In this document: one piece after another, positions 14,417 to 22,563 of the stretch | Position numbering within the stretch: the stretch's first letter is position 1 | How the letters are laid out: every line of letters starts with the position of its first letter | NCBI GenBank assembly: GCA_002377855.1 | Contig: DFQQ01000021.1 | Coordinates: 28,489 to 59,374, forward strand | DNA from: Acidovorax delafieldii | GTDB lineage: Bacteria > Pseudomonadota > Gammaproteobacteria > Burkholderiales > Burkholderiaceae_C | Direction: 5' to 3' | Length of the DNA: 30,886 bases | Program-made: the position numbers and the translations under genes | The notes under the pieces: model-generated | What the model was told of the DNA's origin: nothing | Database searches by the model: none | What the model saw: the letters and a program-made list of their open reading frames with translations, nothing else

Positions 14417-14557
14417 GCTGCGATTTTAGGAGCGAGGCGCGACGCTGCATCAAGCGCTTTGCGCTGGATCACACAACCTGCACACGCCGTGGCCGCTTCG
14501 CTACACTCGCGCGGGCATCCGAAGCCTTCCCTTTCGGGTGCAAGGGAGAAACCAACA

Positions 14558-15691
14558 ATGATTGAACTAGAAAAACTCAACGAATTCACTGAAAGCCACG
14601 GTGCGCTGCGCACGGGCAAGGGGCTGGTGTCGGGCGTCATCGCGCTTACGCTGGCCGTTTTGTGCCTGCTGGGCGTGCTGGCGTTTCACTTTCCGCAATA
14701 CCTCACCACGCCCGAGCTGCGCAAGAGCTACGACGTGAACGCCATCCGCACCATCATGCTGGTGGCCATGGCCGTGGCGGGCGGTATCTCGCTGGTCAAT
14801 ATCCTGTTCAACCGCGCCCGGTGGCTGGCCACGTTCGCGTTTGCCATGGTGGCGCTGGCTGCGCTGCTGGGCGGGCACAAGGTGGAGGTGGACCCCAACT
14901 TTCCGGACCACACGCCCTACATTGGCCTCGATTGGTTCATCCTTGATCTGCTGGGCAGTTCGCTGATCTTCATCTTCGTCGAAAAGCTGTTTGCCCACCG
15001 CAAGGACCAGCCCATCTTCCGCGCCGAGTGGCAGACCGACTTCCACCACTTCATCGTGAACCACATGGTGGTGGGCTTCGTGCTGCTGGCCACCAACCTC
15101 ATCGTGCACAAGTTTTTCGGCTGGGCCGCCAACGACGGCATCCGCGGCTGGGTGCAGGGGCTGAACTTTTGGGTGGCGCTGTTCCTCATCATTTTGGTGG
15201 CCGACCTGGTGCAGTACTGGACGCACCGCGCCTACCACGAGGTGCCGCTGCTGTGGCGGCTGCACGCCGTGCACCACAGCGTCAAAAGCATGGACTGGAT
15301 GGCCGGCTCGCGCCAGCACATTCTGGAGCTGATCATCACCCGATCGATGGTGCTGGCGCCCATCTACGTGCTGGGCTTTTCCAAGGAAGTGATCGATGCG
15401 TACATCGTCATCGTGGGCTTCCAGGCGGTGTTCAACCATGCCAACGTCAGCGTGCGCCTGGGGCCGCTGCGCTATGTGCTGGTCACGCCCAACTTTCACC
15501 ACTGGCACCACAGCCAAGACCAGGAAGCGCTGGACAAGAACTACGCCGCGCACTTCGCGTTTCTGGACTACCTGTTCGGCACGGCCGTCAAAAGCACCAA
15601 ACTGTGGCCTGAGCACTATGGCGTGCTGGGCGACTACGTGCCCAACGGGTTCATGAAGCAGCTGAAGTTTCCGTTCACCTGGAAAGGCTAG
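14558..15691 (+). CDS. Fatty acid hydroxylase / sterol desaturase family membrane protein
   Basis: This is an integral membrane di-iron oxygenase of 377 residues. The three histidine clusters of the family are visible: HRAYH (about residue 224), HAVHH and HHWHH in the C-terminal half, preceded by several hydrophobic segments, two of them in the first 110 residues. The substrate (fatty acid, sterol-like lipid or alkylglycerol) cannot be told from sequence. The ATG at 14558 follows AAGGGAGAA, a strong ribosome binding site; the upstream in-frame sequence lacks family character. It is flanked by unrelated genes and is probably monocistronic, ending before a hairpin at 15698-15732. Confidence 0.88.
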   Translation: MIELEKLNEFTESHGALRTGKGLVSGVIALTLAVLCLLGVLAFHFPQYLTTPELRKSYDVNAIRTIMLVAMAVAGGISLVNILFNRARWLATFAFAMVALAALLGGHKVEVDPNFPDHTPYIGLDWFILDLLGSSLIFIFVEKLFAHRKDQPIFRAEWQTDFHHFIVNHMVVGFVLLATNLIVHKFFGWAANDGIRGWVQGLNFWVALFLIILVADLVQYWTHRAYHEVPLLWRLHAVHHSVKSMDWMAGSRQHILELIITRSMVLAPIYVLGFSKEVIDAYIVIVGFQAVFNHANVSVRLGPLRYVLVTPNFHHWHHSQDQEALDKNYAAHFAFLDYLFGTAVKSTKLWPEHYGVLGDYVPNGFMKQLKFPFTWKG

Positions 15692-15697
15692 CGGGGG

Positions 15698-15732
15698 CAT
15701 GAGGCGCGGGCGTGCGCGCCCTGCACCTCATG
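15698..15732 (+). terminator. Hairpin after the hydroxylase gene
   Basis: CATGAGG...CCTCATG encloses GGGCG-TGCG-CGCCC, starting 6 bases past the stop codon. It is not followed by a T-run. A second hairpin, AAGGCGT (15751-15757) / ACGCCTT (15770-15776), follows shortly. Confidence 0.5.
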
Positions 15733-15788
15733 TATTCCCCAAGCACGCTGAAGGCGTCGCTAAAGCGCAACGCCTTGAATCATGCAAA

Positions 15789-15808
15789 CAAGAACCATTC
15801 TCAATAAA
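15789..15808. promoter_or_regulatory. Candidate Fur box of the TonB receptor
   Basis: Read on the minus strand, TTGAGAATGGTTCTTG matches the Fur pattern (GAGAATNNTTCT, with T/A-rich flanks). A possible -10 (TACAAT, 15811-15816) is just downstream, so Fur-Fe(II) would cover the promoter. The position, about 100 bases before a siderophore receptor, supports the call. Confidence 0.7.
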
Positions 15809-15900
15809 ACTACAATACGCGGCTTCGTTAGCAAGCCGTGCGTCCTGAAGGGGCTGCGCCGCCAGCCAGTATCCATTGCACTCCCCTTCAGGAACCCCGC

Positions 15901-18126
15901 ATGCGCTCATCGTGCCCCGCTGACAGCCGCCGTGCCGCCGCCCCTCGCCTGCATCCCATTGCCCTGGCTGTAGCCGTTTTCACCTTCAGCCCCGCCTGGG
16001 CACAAACTGGCACTACCCCGCCGCAGCCTGCTGAGGAAGCCACGGCCAGGGCGCCCGCCGATACGGTGCAAGAGCCCAAAGCGCTGGAGCACATCACCAT
16101 CTCTGGCGCACGCGAAAGCGCCTCCACCCGCCTGCCCCTGACGCCGCGCGAAACCCCGCAGTCCACCAGCACCGTGACCCGCGCGCAGATCGAGCGCCAG
16201 TCGCTCACCAGCATTGATGCCGTGCTGCGCAACGTGAACGGCATTGCCGTGAGCTTTTACGACACGCAGCGCCCGCTGTACTACGCGCGCGGCTTCCAGG
16301 TCACCGACTTCCAGACCGATGGCCTGCCCAGCTACAGCAGCAGCACCAACCAGGAATTCGACACCGCGCTGTACGAGCGCATCGACATCGTGCGCGGCGC
16401 CAACGGCATCCAGACCGGCGTGGGCGTGCCCTCGGCCACCATCAACATGATCCGCAAGCGCCCGCAGCGCGAGTTCGCGGCGTCTGTGGCGCTCACCGCC
16501 GGGTCGTGGAACCTGTACCGAGGCGAGCTGGACCTCAACGCACCGCTCAACAGCGACGGCAGCGTGCGCAGCCGCCTGGTCGTCGCTCCGCAGAAGAAAG
16601 AGAGCTTCCGCGACCGCTATTCTGAGGACAAGACCGCCCTGCTCGCGGCGGTAGAGGCCGATATCGGCCAGTCCACCGTGGTGTCGGTGGGCTACCAACG
16701 CCAGTCCAACGACCCCAAAGCGCCGATCTGGGGCACCATCCCGCGTTTTGCCACCACGGGCGTGCCGATCGACCTGCCCATCTCCACCAGCTTCTCGCCG
16801 CCATGGACGCGCTGGGAACGCACCTCGGGCACGCTGTATGCCACGCTGGACCACCAGATCAACGACGACTGGAGCCTGAAGGCGGCGCTGAACCACACCG
16901 AGGGCGACACCTTCCGTCTGAGCACCTACGGCTACGGCGCCACCACGTCCAGGGCCCCATTCATCGACCCCGTGACGGGCGCGGGCACCACGCTGTATGC
17001 CGCTGTCAACGGCGGCAGCGAAAAGCAGGACACGGTGGACGGATACCTGTCGGGCAAGTTCGAGCTGGGCGGCCGCAAGCACGACCTGGTGGTGGGCATG
17101 AGTTCCACCCGCACCGCCGCGCGCACCGATGGCTACACGTCCGTGGCGGGCTGGAGCTACGTGATCCCCAACATTTACACCTGGGACGGCAACGCGCCTG
17201 CGCCCACCTACTCCAAGACAGGCGCCTGGCGCACGCAGATCACGCAGCAGACGGGCCTGTTCGCATCGGCACGCTGGCGCGTGACCGACCCGCTGTCGGT
17301 GCTCACCGGCGTGCGCCTGACCGACTGGCACCGCCACTCCGACACCTATGGCACCACCGGGGCCTACGCGGGCCGCTCGGCCATCCAGGACGAGAACCGC
17401 AAGGTCACGCCTTATGTGGGCGCGGTGTACGACATCACACCCACGCTGTCAGCCTACGCCAGCTACGCGCGCATCTTCAACCCGCAGAACTACAAGGACC
17501 GCAACAACACCCCGCTGTCGCCCGTCATCGGCAGCAATGCCGAGGCCGGCCTCAAGGCCGAGCTGTTTGAACGCCGCATCCAGGCGCACTTTGCGGTGTT
17601 CCAGACCAAGCAAGACAACTTTGGAGTGCGCGACGGCGCTATCACCACACCGCTGCCCGACGGCACCCTGCCCTACGTGGCGGTGAATGGCACCCAATCC
17701 ACCGGCTTCGAACTGGAGTTTGCGGGCATGGCCACCAAGCAGTGGAGGGTGAGCGCGGGCCTGACCCGCGCCAAGGTCACGCGCGCGCCCACCGACCTGA
17801 TCTACGCCAACATGCCCGACTACCTGCTGCAGCTTGGCACGGACTACCAACTCTCAGGCGCGCTCGCGCCGCTGTCCGTGGGCGGCAACCTGACCTGGCA
17901 AAGCTCCGTTGAAGGCTTCAACATCCCGCACCCCAGCGGCACCGTAACGGTGAAGCAGTCGCCCAAGGCCCTCCTGAACCTGCGCGCGTCTTGGCAGTTC
18001 AACCCCAAACTCAGCGCCACCCTGGCGGTGAACAATGTCACCAACCAGAAGTACTGGGCCAATCTGGACTACGGCAACTATGCAGATCCACGCAACGTGA
18101 GCGTGACGCTGCGCGCAGAGTTCTGA
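15901..18126 (+). CDS. TonB-dependent siderophore receptor
   Basis: This outer-membrane receptor of 741 residues imports a ferric siderophore using TonB energy. The signal peptide ends at about residue 34 (SPAWA). The TonB box is probably ITISGAR, near residue 65. The plug domain follows (about 80-190), including PQSTSTVTRAQIERQ, the DAVLRNVNGI segment and RIDIVRGANGIQTGVG, then the beta-barrel. The protein ends in the C-terminal phenylalanine typical of barrels (TLRAEF). There is no N-terminal signalling (STN) domain, so it should not control its own sigma factor. It resembles FhuE/FoxA-type hydroxamate receptors, but the ligand is not known. The ATG at 15901 gives the signal peptide directly. 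The Fur box at 15789 implies iron repression. No sigma/anti-sigma or biosynthesis genes are adjacent. Confidence 0.92.
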   Translation: MRSSCPADSRRAAAPRLHPIALAVAVFTFSPAWAQTGTTPPQPAEEATARAPADTVQEPKALEHITISGARESASTRLPLTPRETPQSTSTVTRAQIERQSLTSIDAVLRNVNGIAVSFYDTQRPLYYARGFQVTDFQTDGLPSYSSSTNQEFDTALYERIDIVRGANGIQTGVGVPSATINMIRKRPQREFAASVALTAGSWNLYRGELDLNAPLNSDGSVRSRLVVAPQKKESFRDRYSEDKTALLAAVEADIGQSTVVSVGYQRQSNDPKAPIWGTIPRFATTGVPIDLPISTSFSPPWTRWERTSGTLYATLDHQINDDWSLKAALNHTEGDTFRLSTYGYGATTSRAPFIDPVTGAGTTLYAAVNGGSEKQDTVDGYLSGKFELGGRKHDLVVGMSSTRTAARTDGYTSVAGWSYVIPNIYTWDGNAPAPTYSKTGAWRTQITQQTGLFASARWRVTDPLSVLTGVRLTDWHRHSDTYGTTGAYAGRSAIQDENRKVTPYVGAVYDITPTLSAYASYARIFNPQNYKDRNNTPLSPVIGSNAEAGLKAELFERRIQAHFAVFQTKQDNFGVRDGAITTPLPDGTLPYVAVNGTQSTGFELEFAGMATKQWRVSAGLTRAKVTRAPTDLIYANMPDYLLQLGTDYQLSGALAPLSVGGNLTWQSSVEGFNIPHPSGTVTVKQSPKALLNLRASWQFNPKLSATLAVNNVTNQKYWANLDYGNYADPRNVSVTLRAEF

Positions 18127-18149
18127 CCCCTGCTTGCCCAGCAAGCCAG

Positions 18150-18188
18150 CCCACCGGTGGACAATCACGCGTTTTGTTCACCGGTGGG
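18150..18188. promoter_or_regulatory. Strong inverted repeat over the start region of the flavoprotein gene
   Basis: CCCACCGGTG and CACCGGTGGG form a perfect 10-bp stem, extended inward through a G-T pair by ACAA/TTGT, with a 9-base loop. It starts 24 bases after the receptor stop and ends 5 bases before the proposed GTG start at 18194. Its 3' arm contains GGTGGG, the only purine-rich stretch that could serve as ribosome binding site. It may be a terminator without a T-run or a translation-limiting hairpin. Confidence 0.55.
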
Positions 18189-18193
18189 TTGTT

Positions 18194-19441
18194 GTGTCTT
18201 CCATTCCCTTTTTTGATGCCGTCATCATTGGCGCGGGTGCTGCTGGCTTGTTCTGCGCAGGCCAGGCGGGCCAGCGGGGCCTGAAGGTCTTGCTCATCGA
18301 CCACAGCGAGAAGGTGGCCGAGAAGATCCGCATCTCGGGCGGCGGGCGCTGCAACTTCACCAACCGCGACCTGGACGTGCGCGCGCCGCACAAGCACTTT
18401 GTGGGGCAGAACCCGCAGTTCTGCCGCTCGGCCCTGTCGCGCTACACCCCGGCCGACTTCATTGCGCTGGTGCAAAAGCACGGCATCCCATTCCACGAGA
18501 AGCACAAGGGCCAGCTGTTTGCCGACCGTTCGGCCGAAGACATCATCCAGATGCTGCTGGCCGAATGCGAGGCAGGCCAGGTCACGCGCTGGCAGCCGTG
18601 CGGCGTCAAAAACATCACCTTTTTGGCCTCTGGCGCAGACGGATCAAGCGCCGGCAGCTATCAAATTGATACCAGCCAAGGCCCGGTGCACGCGCGCAGC
18701 GTGGTGGTGGCCACGGGGGGTTTGTCAATTCCCAAGATCGGGGCGACCGACCTGGGCTACCGGCTGGCGCAGCAGTTCGGCATTCCGCTGGTAGAGCGGC
18801 GCCCCGGCCTCGTGCCGCTCACCTTCGATGGCGCGGGCTGGCAGCCCTATGCCCAGCTGGCCGGGCTGGCACTACCCGTGCAGATCAGTACCGGCAGCAA
18901 AAAAGAGCGCATGGCGTTTGATGAGGATTTGCTGTTCACCCACCGCGGCCTGTCGGGCCCGGCGGTGCTGCAAATCTCCAGCTACTGGCGCGAGGGCACG
19001 CCCCTGGCCGTGAACCTGGCGCCCACGGTGGACTTGCCAGAAGCGCTGCAGCAGGCCAAGGCCCGCTCGCGCAAGCTGATCGCCAACGAACTGGCCACGC
19101 TGGTGCCCAGCCGGCTGGCCGATGCCTGGGCGCAGCGCGAGGCCGACTGGCAGCGCCCCGTCAACGAGGCTTCGGACAGGGCTTTGGCCAAGCTGGCCGA
19201 GCAACTGGCCCGCTGGGAGCTGACGCCCACCGGCACCGAGGGCTACAAGAAGGCCGAGGTGACCCTGGGGGGCGTGGACACCAAAGCCCTGTCTCAACAA
19301 ACCATGGAATGCAAGGCCCAGCCGGGGCTGTACTTCATTGGCGAGGTGGTGGACGTCACCGGATGGCTCGGCGGCTACAACTTCCAGTGGGCGTGGGCCA
19401 GCGGCATGGCCTGCGCGCAGTCGCTGCCGGGTGCGCCGTAG
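18194..19441 (+). CDS. BaiN/HI0933-family FAD-dependent oxidoreductase
   Basis: This protein of 415 residues belongs to the HI0933/YhiN/BaiN flavoprotein family. The N-terminal FAD-binding motif is VIIGAGAAGLFCA (about residues 9-21). Further family motifs are ISGGGRCNFTN, VVATGGLSIPKIGATD and, at the C-terminus, TLGGVDTKAL and GEVVDVTGWLGGYNFQWAWASG. The natural substrate is unclear for most members. The GTG at 18194 is preferred because it directly precedes the conserved N-terminus; no ATG fits. The codons for about residues 143-160 coincide with a copy of the short palindromic repeat, giving an SSAGS-type low-complexity insert relative to the expected family sequence. Confidence 0.88.
   Translation: MSSIPFFDAVIIGAGAAGLFCAGQAGQRGLKVLLIDHSEKVAEKIRISGGGRCNFTNRDLDVRAPHKHFVGQNPQFCRSALSRYTPADFIALVQKHGIPFHEKHKGQLFADRSAEDIIQMLLAECEAGQVTRWQPCGVKNITFLASGADGSSAGSYQIDTSQGPVHARSVVVATGGLSIPKIGATDLGYRLAQQFGIPLVERRPGLVPLTFDGAGWQPYAQLAGLALPVQISTGSKKERMAFDEDLLFTHRGLSGPAVLQISSYWREGTPLAVNLAPTVDLPEALQQAKARSRKLIANELATLVPSRLADAWAQREADWQRPVNEASDRALAKLAEQLARWELTPTGTEGYKKAEVTLGGVDTKALSQQTMECKAQPGLYFIGEVVDVTGWLGGYNFQWAWASGMACAQSLPGAP
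18620..18671. repeat. Palindromic repeat copy embedded in the flavoprotein gene
   Basis: The stretch runs TTTTTGGCCTCTGGCGC, a short centre (AGACGGATCA), then AGCGCCGGCAGCTATCAAA. It has the same architecture as the intergenic copies (GCGC...GCGC inside AGCTAT) but is read in frame as protein sequence, with no stop or frameshift. Confidence 0.65.
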
Positions 19442-19459
19442 GTTTGAGCCCATCTGTAA

Positions 19460-19483
19460 GCCGCTTTGGGGCCCTAAAGCGGC
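19460..19483. terminator. Hairpin between the flavoprotein gene and rpsU
   Basis: GCCGCTTT-GGGGCCCT-AAAGCGGC is a perfect 8-bp hairpin 19 bases after the stop codon. It is not followed directly by a T-run. It probably separates the flavoprotein gene from the rpsU promoter. Confidence 0.55.
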
Positions 19484-19510
19484 AGGCGCTACCAGTTTTC
19501 AAGAAGGGGC

Positions 19511-19516
19511 TATAAT
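19511..19516 (+). promoter_or_regulatory. -10 element of the rpsU promoter
   Basis: A consensus TATAAT about 130 bases upstream of rpsU. No good -35 is seen at 16-18 bases. The predicted transcript has a leader of about 120 bases with no recognised structure. Confidence 0.55.
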
Positions 19517-19644
19517 ATTAGGCTTTGCTGGCAATACCCCGTCGGCCAATACTAGTTAGAGACGGGGACAACCGCTGTGCATGGCTTTTGGGCGCGATCT
19601 TCCCGAAAACCCTCTGACGGCACAATTTTGGAAAACATTAGCTA

Positions 19645-19857
19645 ATGACAACCATCCGCGTAAAAGAAAACGAGCCCTTCGACGTAGCACTGCGTCGCTT
19701 CAAGCGCACCATCGAAAAGCTGGGCCTGCTGACCGACCTGCGCGCTCGCGAGTTCTACGAAAAGCCCACTGCTGAACGCAAGCGCAAGAAGGCTGCTGCC
19801 GTCAAGCGCCACTACAAGCGCGTTCGCAGCATGCAGCTGCCCAAGAAGCTGTACTGA
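19645..19857 (+). CDS. rpsU: 30S ribosomal protein S21
   Basis: This is a basic protein of 70 residues with the family sequence throughout: [16 protein letters not shown] at the N-terminus, [15 protein letters not shown] in the middle and a lysine/arginine-rich tail. S21 binds the small subunit near the 3' end of 16S rRNA and assists translation initiation. The ATG at 19645 is preceded by TTTGGAAAA. A strong terminator follows at 19885. In many proteobacteria rpsU leads a macromolecular synthesis operon with yqeY, dnaG and rpoD; here yqeY follows but dnaG and rpoD do not. Confidence 0.98.
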
Positions 19858-19884
19858 TCGCAGCCGGCCCAGGCCGATGCACAA

Positions 19885-19916
19885 CCCGCGCTAGGGACGC
19901 CAAGCGCGGGTTTTTT
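19885..19916 (+). terminator. rpsU terminator
   Basis: CCCGCGCT (19885-19892) pairs with AGCGCGGG (19903-19910), followed by TTTTTT. A standard intrinsic terminator 27 bases after rpsU. Confidence 0.92.
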
Positions 19917-19923
19917 CGTTTTC

Positions 19924-20025
19924 AGGATTTGCACAAAGCCACTTCAGCGTCGTTGTGCCGCCTTGCCGTAGCTGAACTACTGTCTGCGGCGACACGCCTA
20001 GCCGAAGTGGCTTTGTGCAAATCCT
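19924..20025. repeat. ~100-bp hairpin element, copy 2
   Basis: The outer arms (19924-19945 and 20004-20025) are a perfect 22-bp inverted repeat. The interior has CAGCGTCGTT, CTTGCCGTA, TACTGTCTGCG and GCCTAG in that order, matching the minus-strand reading of the element at 12004-12102. The arms of the two copies differ although each is self-complementary. It starts 8 bases after the rpsU terminator T-run and lies upstream of yqeY. Confidence 0.82.
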
Positions 20026-20049
20026 GTCGCTCACCTTTAGGAGATCACC

Positions 20050-20496
20050 ATGAGCCTGAAAGCCCAAATCACTGAAGACATGAAAACCGCCATGCGCGCC
20101 AAGGACTCTGAGCGCCTGGGCACCATCCGCCTGCTGCAGGCGGCCATGAAGCAAAAGGAAGTGGACGAGCGCGTGGAGCTGGACGACGTGGCCATCGTGG
20201 CCATCGTGGACAAGCTCATCAAGCAGCGCAAGGACAGCATTGCCGCCTTTGAAAGCGCCAACCGCCAGGACCTGGCTGACAAGGAAAAGTCCGAAATGGT
20301 GGTGCTGCAAGCCTACCTGCCAGAGCGCATGTCGGCCGAGGAAACGCTGGCTGCCGTGAAAGCCATCGTGGCCGAAGTGGGCGCCTCGGGCCCTGGCGAC
20401 ATGGGCAAGGTGATGGGCGTAGTCAAGACCCGCCTGGCCGGCAAGGCCGACATGGGCCAAGTGTCTGCCGCTGTGAAGGCTGCGCTGGCCGGCTGA
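20050..20496 (+). CDS. yqeY: GatB/YqeY domain protein
   Basis: This protein of 148 residues is made of a single YqeY domain, related to the tail of GatB in the tRNA amidotransferase. Family motifs include MKTAMRAKDSERLGTIRLL near the N-terminus, KQRKDSIAAFESANRQDLADKE-like sequence in the middle, and GDMGKVMGVV followed by GKADMGQVSAAVK at the C-terminus. A role in tRNA-dependent amidation is suggested by homology but not established for the stand-alone protein. The start has a clear TTTAGGAGA ribosome binding site. It is separated from rpsU by a terminator and a repeat, so it probably has its own promoter or depends on read-through. Confidence 0.94.
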   Translation: MSLKAQITEDMKTAMRAKDSERLGTIRLLQAAMKQKEVDERVELDDVAIVAIVDKLIKQRKDSIAAFESANRQDLADKEKSEMVVLQAYLPERMSAEETLAAVKAIVAEVGASGPGDMGKVMGVVKTRLAGKADMGQVSAAVKAALAG

Positions 20497-20518
20497 GCCT
20501 CTCCATCGCTATCAAAAC

Positions 20519-20561
20519 AATAGCTTCCAGCGCTTGTTCCGCAAGCGCTGGAAGCTATTTT
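20519..20561. terminator. Palindromic repeat acting as bidirectional terminator
   Basis: AATAGCTTCCAGCGCTTG (20519-20536) and CAAGCGCTGGAAGCTATT (20542-20559) form a perfect 18-bp stem with a 5-base loop, followed by T-rich sequence on the plus strand and preceded by A-rich sequence. It lies between convergent yqeY and the EamA gene and is the best-preserved copy of the short repeat. Confidence 0.85.
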
Positions 20562-20599
20562 CGTTTCAATACTGCATCGCGGGGCCTGCCGCAGAGGTT

Positions 20600-21535
20600 T
20601 CACGCCAATATCAGTGCACACCCCACCACCGCCATGGCTGCGCCGGCCCAGGCGCCCCAGGCGGGGCGCTGCCCGGTGCGCCACCACAGCAAGGGCAACA
20701 ACAGCACTGGCGATACCGACGACAACATGCCTACCAGCCCGGCGCTGCCGTGCTGCAGCGCCTTCAAGATGAGCGTCATGCCCAGCGCCATGGCCAGCGC
20801 GGCACTGGCAAAGGTGTAGGCCAGGTCCCGCCACTGCAGGGCAGACTGCAACCGGGCCATCTGCACGCCCGTGCACCACAGCAAGGCATGGCAGGCAAAG
20901 CCCGCCGTCATCCGCACAGCCGATGCGGCCACTGGGTCCAGCCCCGCTGCCATCGCAGGTTTGAGCACCAGCGTGCCCACCGATTGCCCCAGCGCCGACA
21001 GCAGCCCCAACGCCACGCCCGCAGCCAGCTGGCCCTGAGTGGCCTCCAGGCGGTGCGCCGCGCCCTCGCGCTTGCCCAGGGCAATGGCACCCATCACGCC
21101 GCCCACCAGCAACGCACCGCCGGGCACCGCCCAACCTTGGAGCGATTCGCCCAGGAACAGCGATGCCAGCACCACCGTGAACAGCGAGTGCGTGGCAAAC
21201 AGCAGGCCCGAGCGGCGTGGCCCCAGCCGGTTCATGCAGGCGAACAAGGCGGTGTCGCCCACAAAGATGCCAATCACGCCCGACAGCACCAGCAGCCCAA
21301 TGGCCTGCCAGGCGGCCCAGCCGCCGTCACTCCACAGGCTTCGCCATTGGCCTGTGGCCAGCGCCATGCCCCACAGCAGCAGTGCCGCAAACACCATGCG
21401 CCAGCGGGTGAAGGCAAACGCGCCCATGCGCGCCGAGGCCGCTGCCGAAAACAAGCTGGCCGTGGCCCATGTGGCAGCGGCCAGCAGGGCCAGGCTCTCC
21501 GGCGGCAGCCAGCCGCTCCACGCCGGTGCGCTCAT
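20600..21535 (-). CDS. EamA-family (DMT) transporter
   Basis: This membrane protein of 311 residues has about ten hydrophobic segments in two EamA halves (about 15-145 and 165-305), the drug/metabolite transporter layout. Typical features are the charged turn after TM2 (FTRWRMVFAALLLW) and GPRRSGLLFATHSLFTVVLASLFLGE at the end of the first half, mirrored by SSVSPVLLLPLLWW in the second. The substrate is unknown. The ATG at 21535 overlaps the stop of the upstream LysR gene (ATGA), so the two are translationally coupled. That coupling suggests co-expression with the regulator, but not that the permease carries tartrate or malate. Confidence 0.88.
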   Translation of the reverse strand: MSAPAWSGWLPPESLALLAAATWATASLFSAAASARMGAFAFTRWRMVFAALLLWGMALATGQWRSLWSDGGWAAWQAIGLLVLSGVIGIFVGDTALFACMNRLGPRRSGLLFATHSLFTVVLASLFLGESLQGWAVPGGALLVGGVMGAIALGKREGAAHRLEATQGQLAAGVALGLLSALGQSVGTLVLKPAMAAGLDPVAASAVRMTAGFACHALLWCTGVQMARLQSALQWRDLAYTFASAALAMALGMTLILKALQHGSAGLVGMLSSVSPVLLLPLLWWRTGQRPAWGAWAGAAMAVVGCALILA

Positions 21536-22467
21536 GCCGCCCCCTGCGCAGCATGAGCTGCGCTGGCCCAGGGCCGGTGGCGAAATTGCTCCTGCAAAAA
21601 CTCCACGCACACCCGCACCTTGGCCGAGCGTTCCAGCCGCGTGGGGTACACGGCCCAGATGTTGGCTTCCTGCCGCCACTCGGGCAGCACCTGCACGAGC
21701 TGGCCGCTTTGCAGCAAGGGGGCCGCATCCCACATTGAACGCAGTGCGATGCCGCGCCCGTCTACCGCCCACTGCACCACCATCTCGCCGTTGTTGGCCG
21801 ACAGGGGGCCGCGCACCTTCACCGCCTGCTCCTGCCCGCCCTGGCGCAAGCGCCACACGCCAAAGGGATGGTCACGCTCTTTGATCACCAGGCAGTCGTG
21901 ACCCGGCAGTTCGGCCAGCGTGCGGGGCGTGCCGCGCCGCGCCAGGTAGGCGGGGGCAGCGCACAGCACGCGGTGGTTGTCCGCCAGACGGCGGGCTATC
22001 AGGTGCGGGGCAATCTCGTCGCCCACGCGCACATCCAGATCAAACCCCTCGCCCGCCACATCCACCAGGCGGTCGAACACCTCCAGCCGCACCTGCAGGC
22101 CGGGGTGGCGCTCTACCAGTTGCGACAGCACGGGCGCCACCACGCTGCGGCCAAAGCCAAAGCTACAGCTCACCCGCAGCAGGCCCCGTGGCTCGGCGCG
22201 CGTCACGGCCACCTCCTGCAGCAGCTGGTCCATGTCGTCCAGAATGCGCAACGCCCAATGGAAGACGCGCTCGCCCTCTTCCGTCACGCTCACGCGGCGG
22301 GTGGTGCGGTGCAGCAGCTTCACGGCCAAGTCTTCTTCGAGCAGGCGGATGCGCTTGCTGACAAAGGCAGGCGAAGCGCCCAGCTCTTGCGCGGCCTCGG
22401 CAAAGCTGGCCTTGCGGACCACGACGGTGAAGACGCGCAGGTCGTCCGGAGACGGGTTTTTATGCAC
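21532..22467 (-). CDS. LysR-family transcriptional regulator
   Basis: This protein of 311 residues has an N-terminal winged helix-turn-helix (LRVFTVVVRKASFAEAAQELGASPAFVSKRIRLLEEDL, given here by its family core SFAEAAQELG at about 21-30) and a C-terminal substrate-binding domain. The sequence resembles regulators of tartrate/malate catabolism (TtuA/DmlR type), which fits its divergent placement, 96 bases from a tartrate/D-malate dehydrogenase gene. It probably activates that gene in the presence of its substrate and represses its own transcription. The shared gap contains ACAAT...ATTGT half-sites spaced by 17 bases, but no convincing T-N11-A box was settled on. Confidence 0.92.
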   Translation of the reverse strand: MHKNPSPDDLRVFTVVVRKASFAEAAQELGASPAFVSKRIRLLEEDLAVKLLHRTTRRVSVTEEGERVFHWALRILDDMDQLLQEVAVTRAEPRGLLRVSCSFGFGRSVVAPVLSQLVERHPGLQVRLEVFDRLVDVAGEGFDLDVRVGDEIAPHLIARRLADNHRVLCAAPAYLARRGTPRTLAELPGHDCLVIKERDHPFGVWRLRQGGQEQAVKVRGPLSANNGEMVVQWAVDGRGIALRSMWDAAPLLQSGQLVQVLPEWRQEANIWAVYPTRLERSAKVRVCVEFLQEQFRHRPWASAAHAAQGAA

Positions 22468-22563
22468 GATGTGTAAACAATGAGGCCACGGAGCGCGGAT
22501 TGTATTTGCCGGGGATAGGGCGAAAATGCCCCCACTGCCAATTCAACACCCTCAAGGAGACCC

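Noticed and set aside
15907..17337. A 476-codon open frame on the minus strand opposite the TonB receptor
   Set aside because: Shadow frame with Gly/Arg/His-rich composition and no motifs; the receptor on the plus strand is complete.
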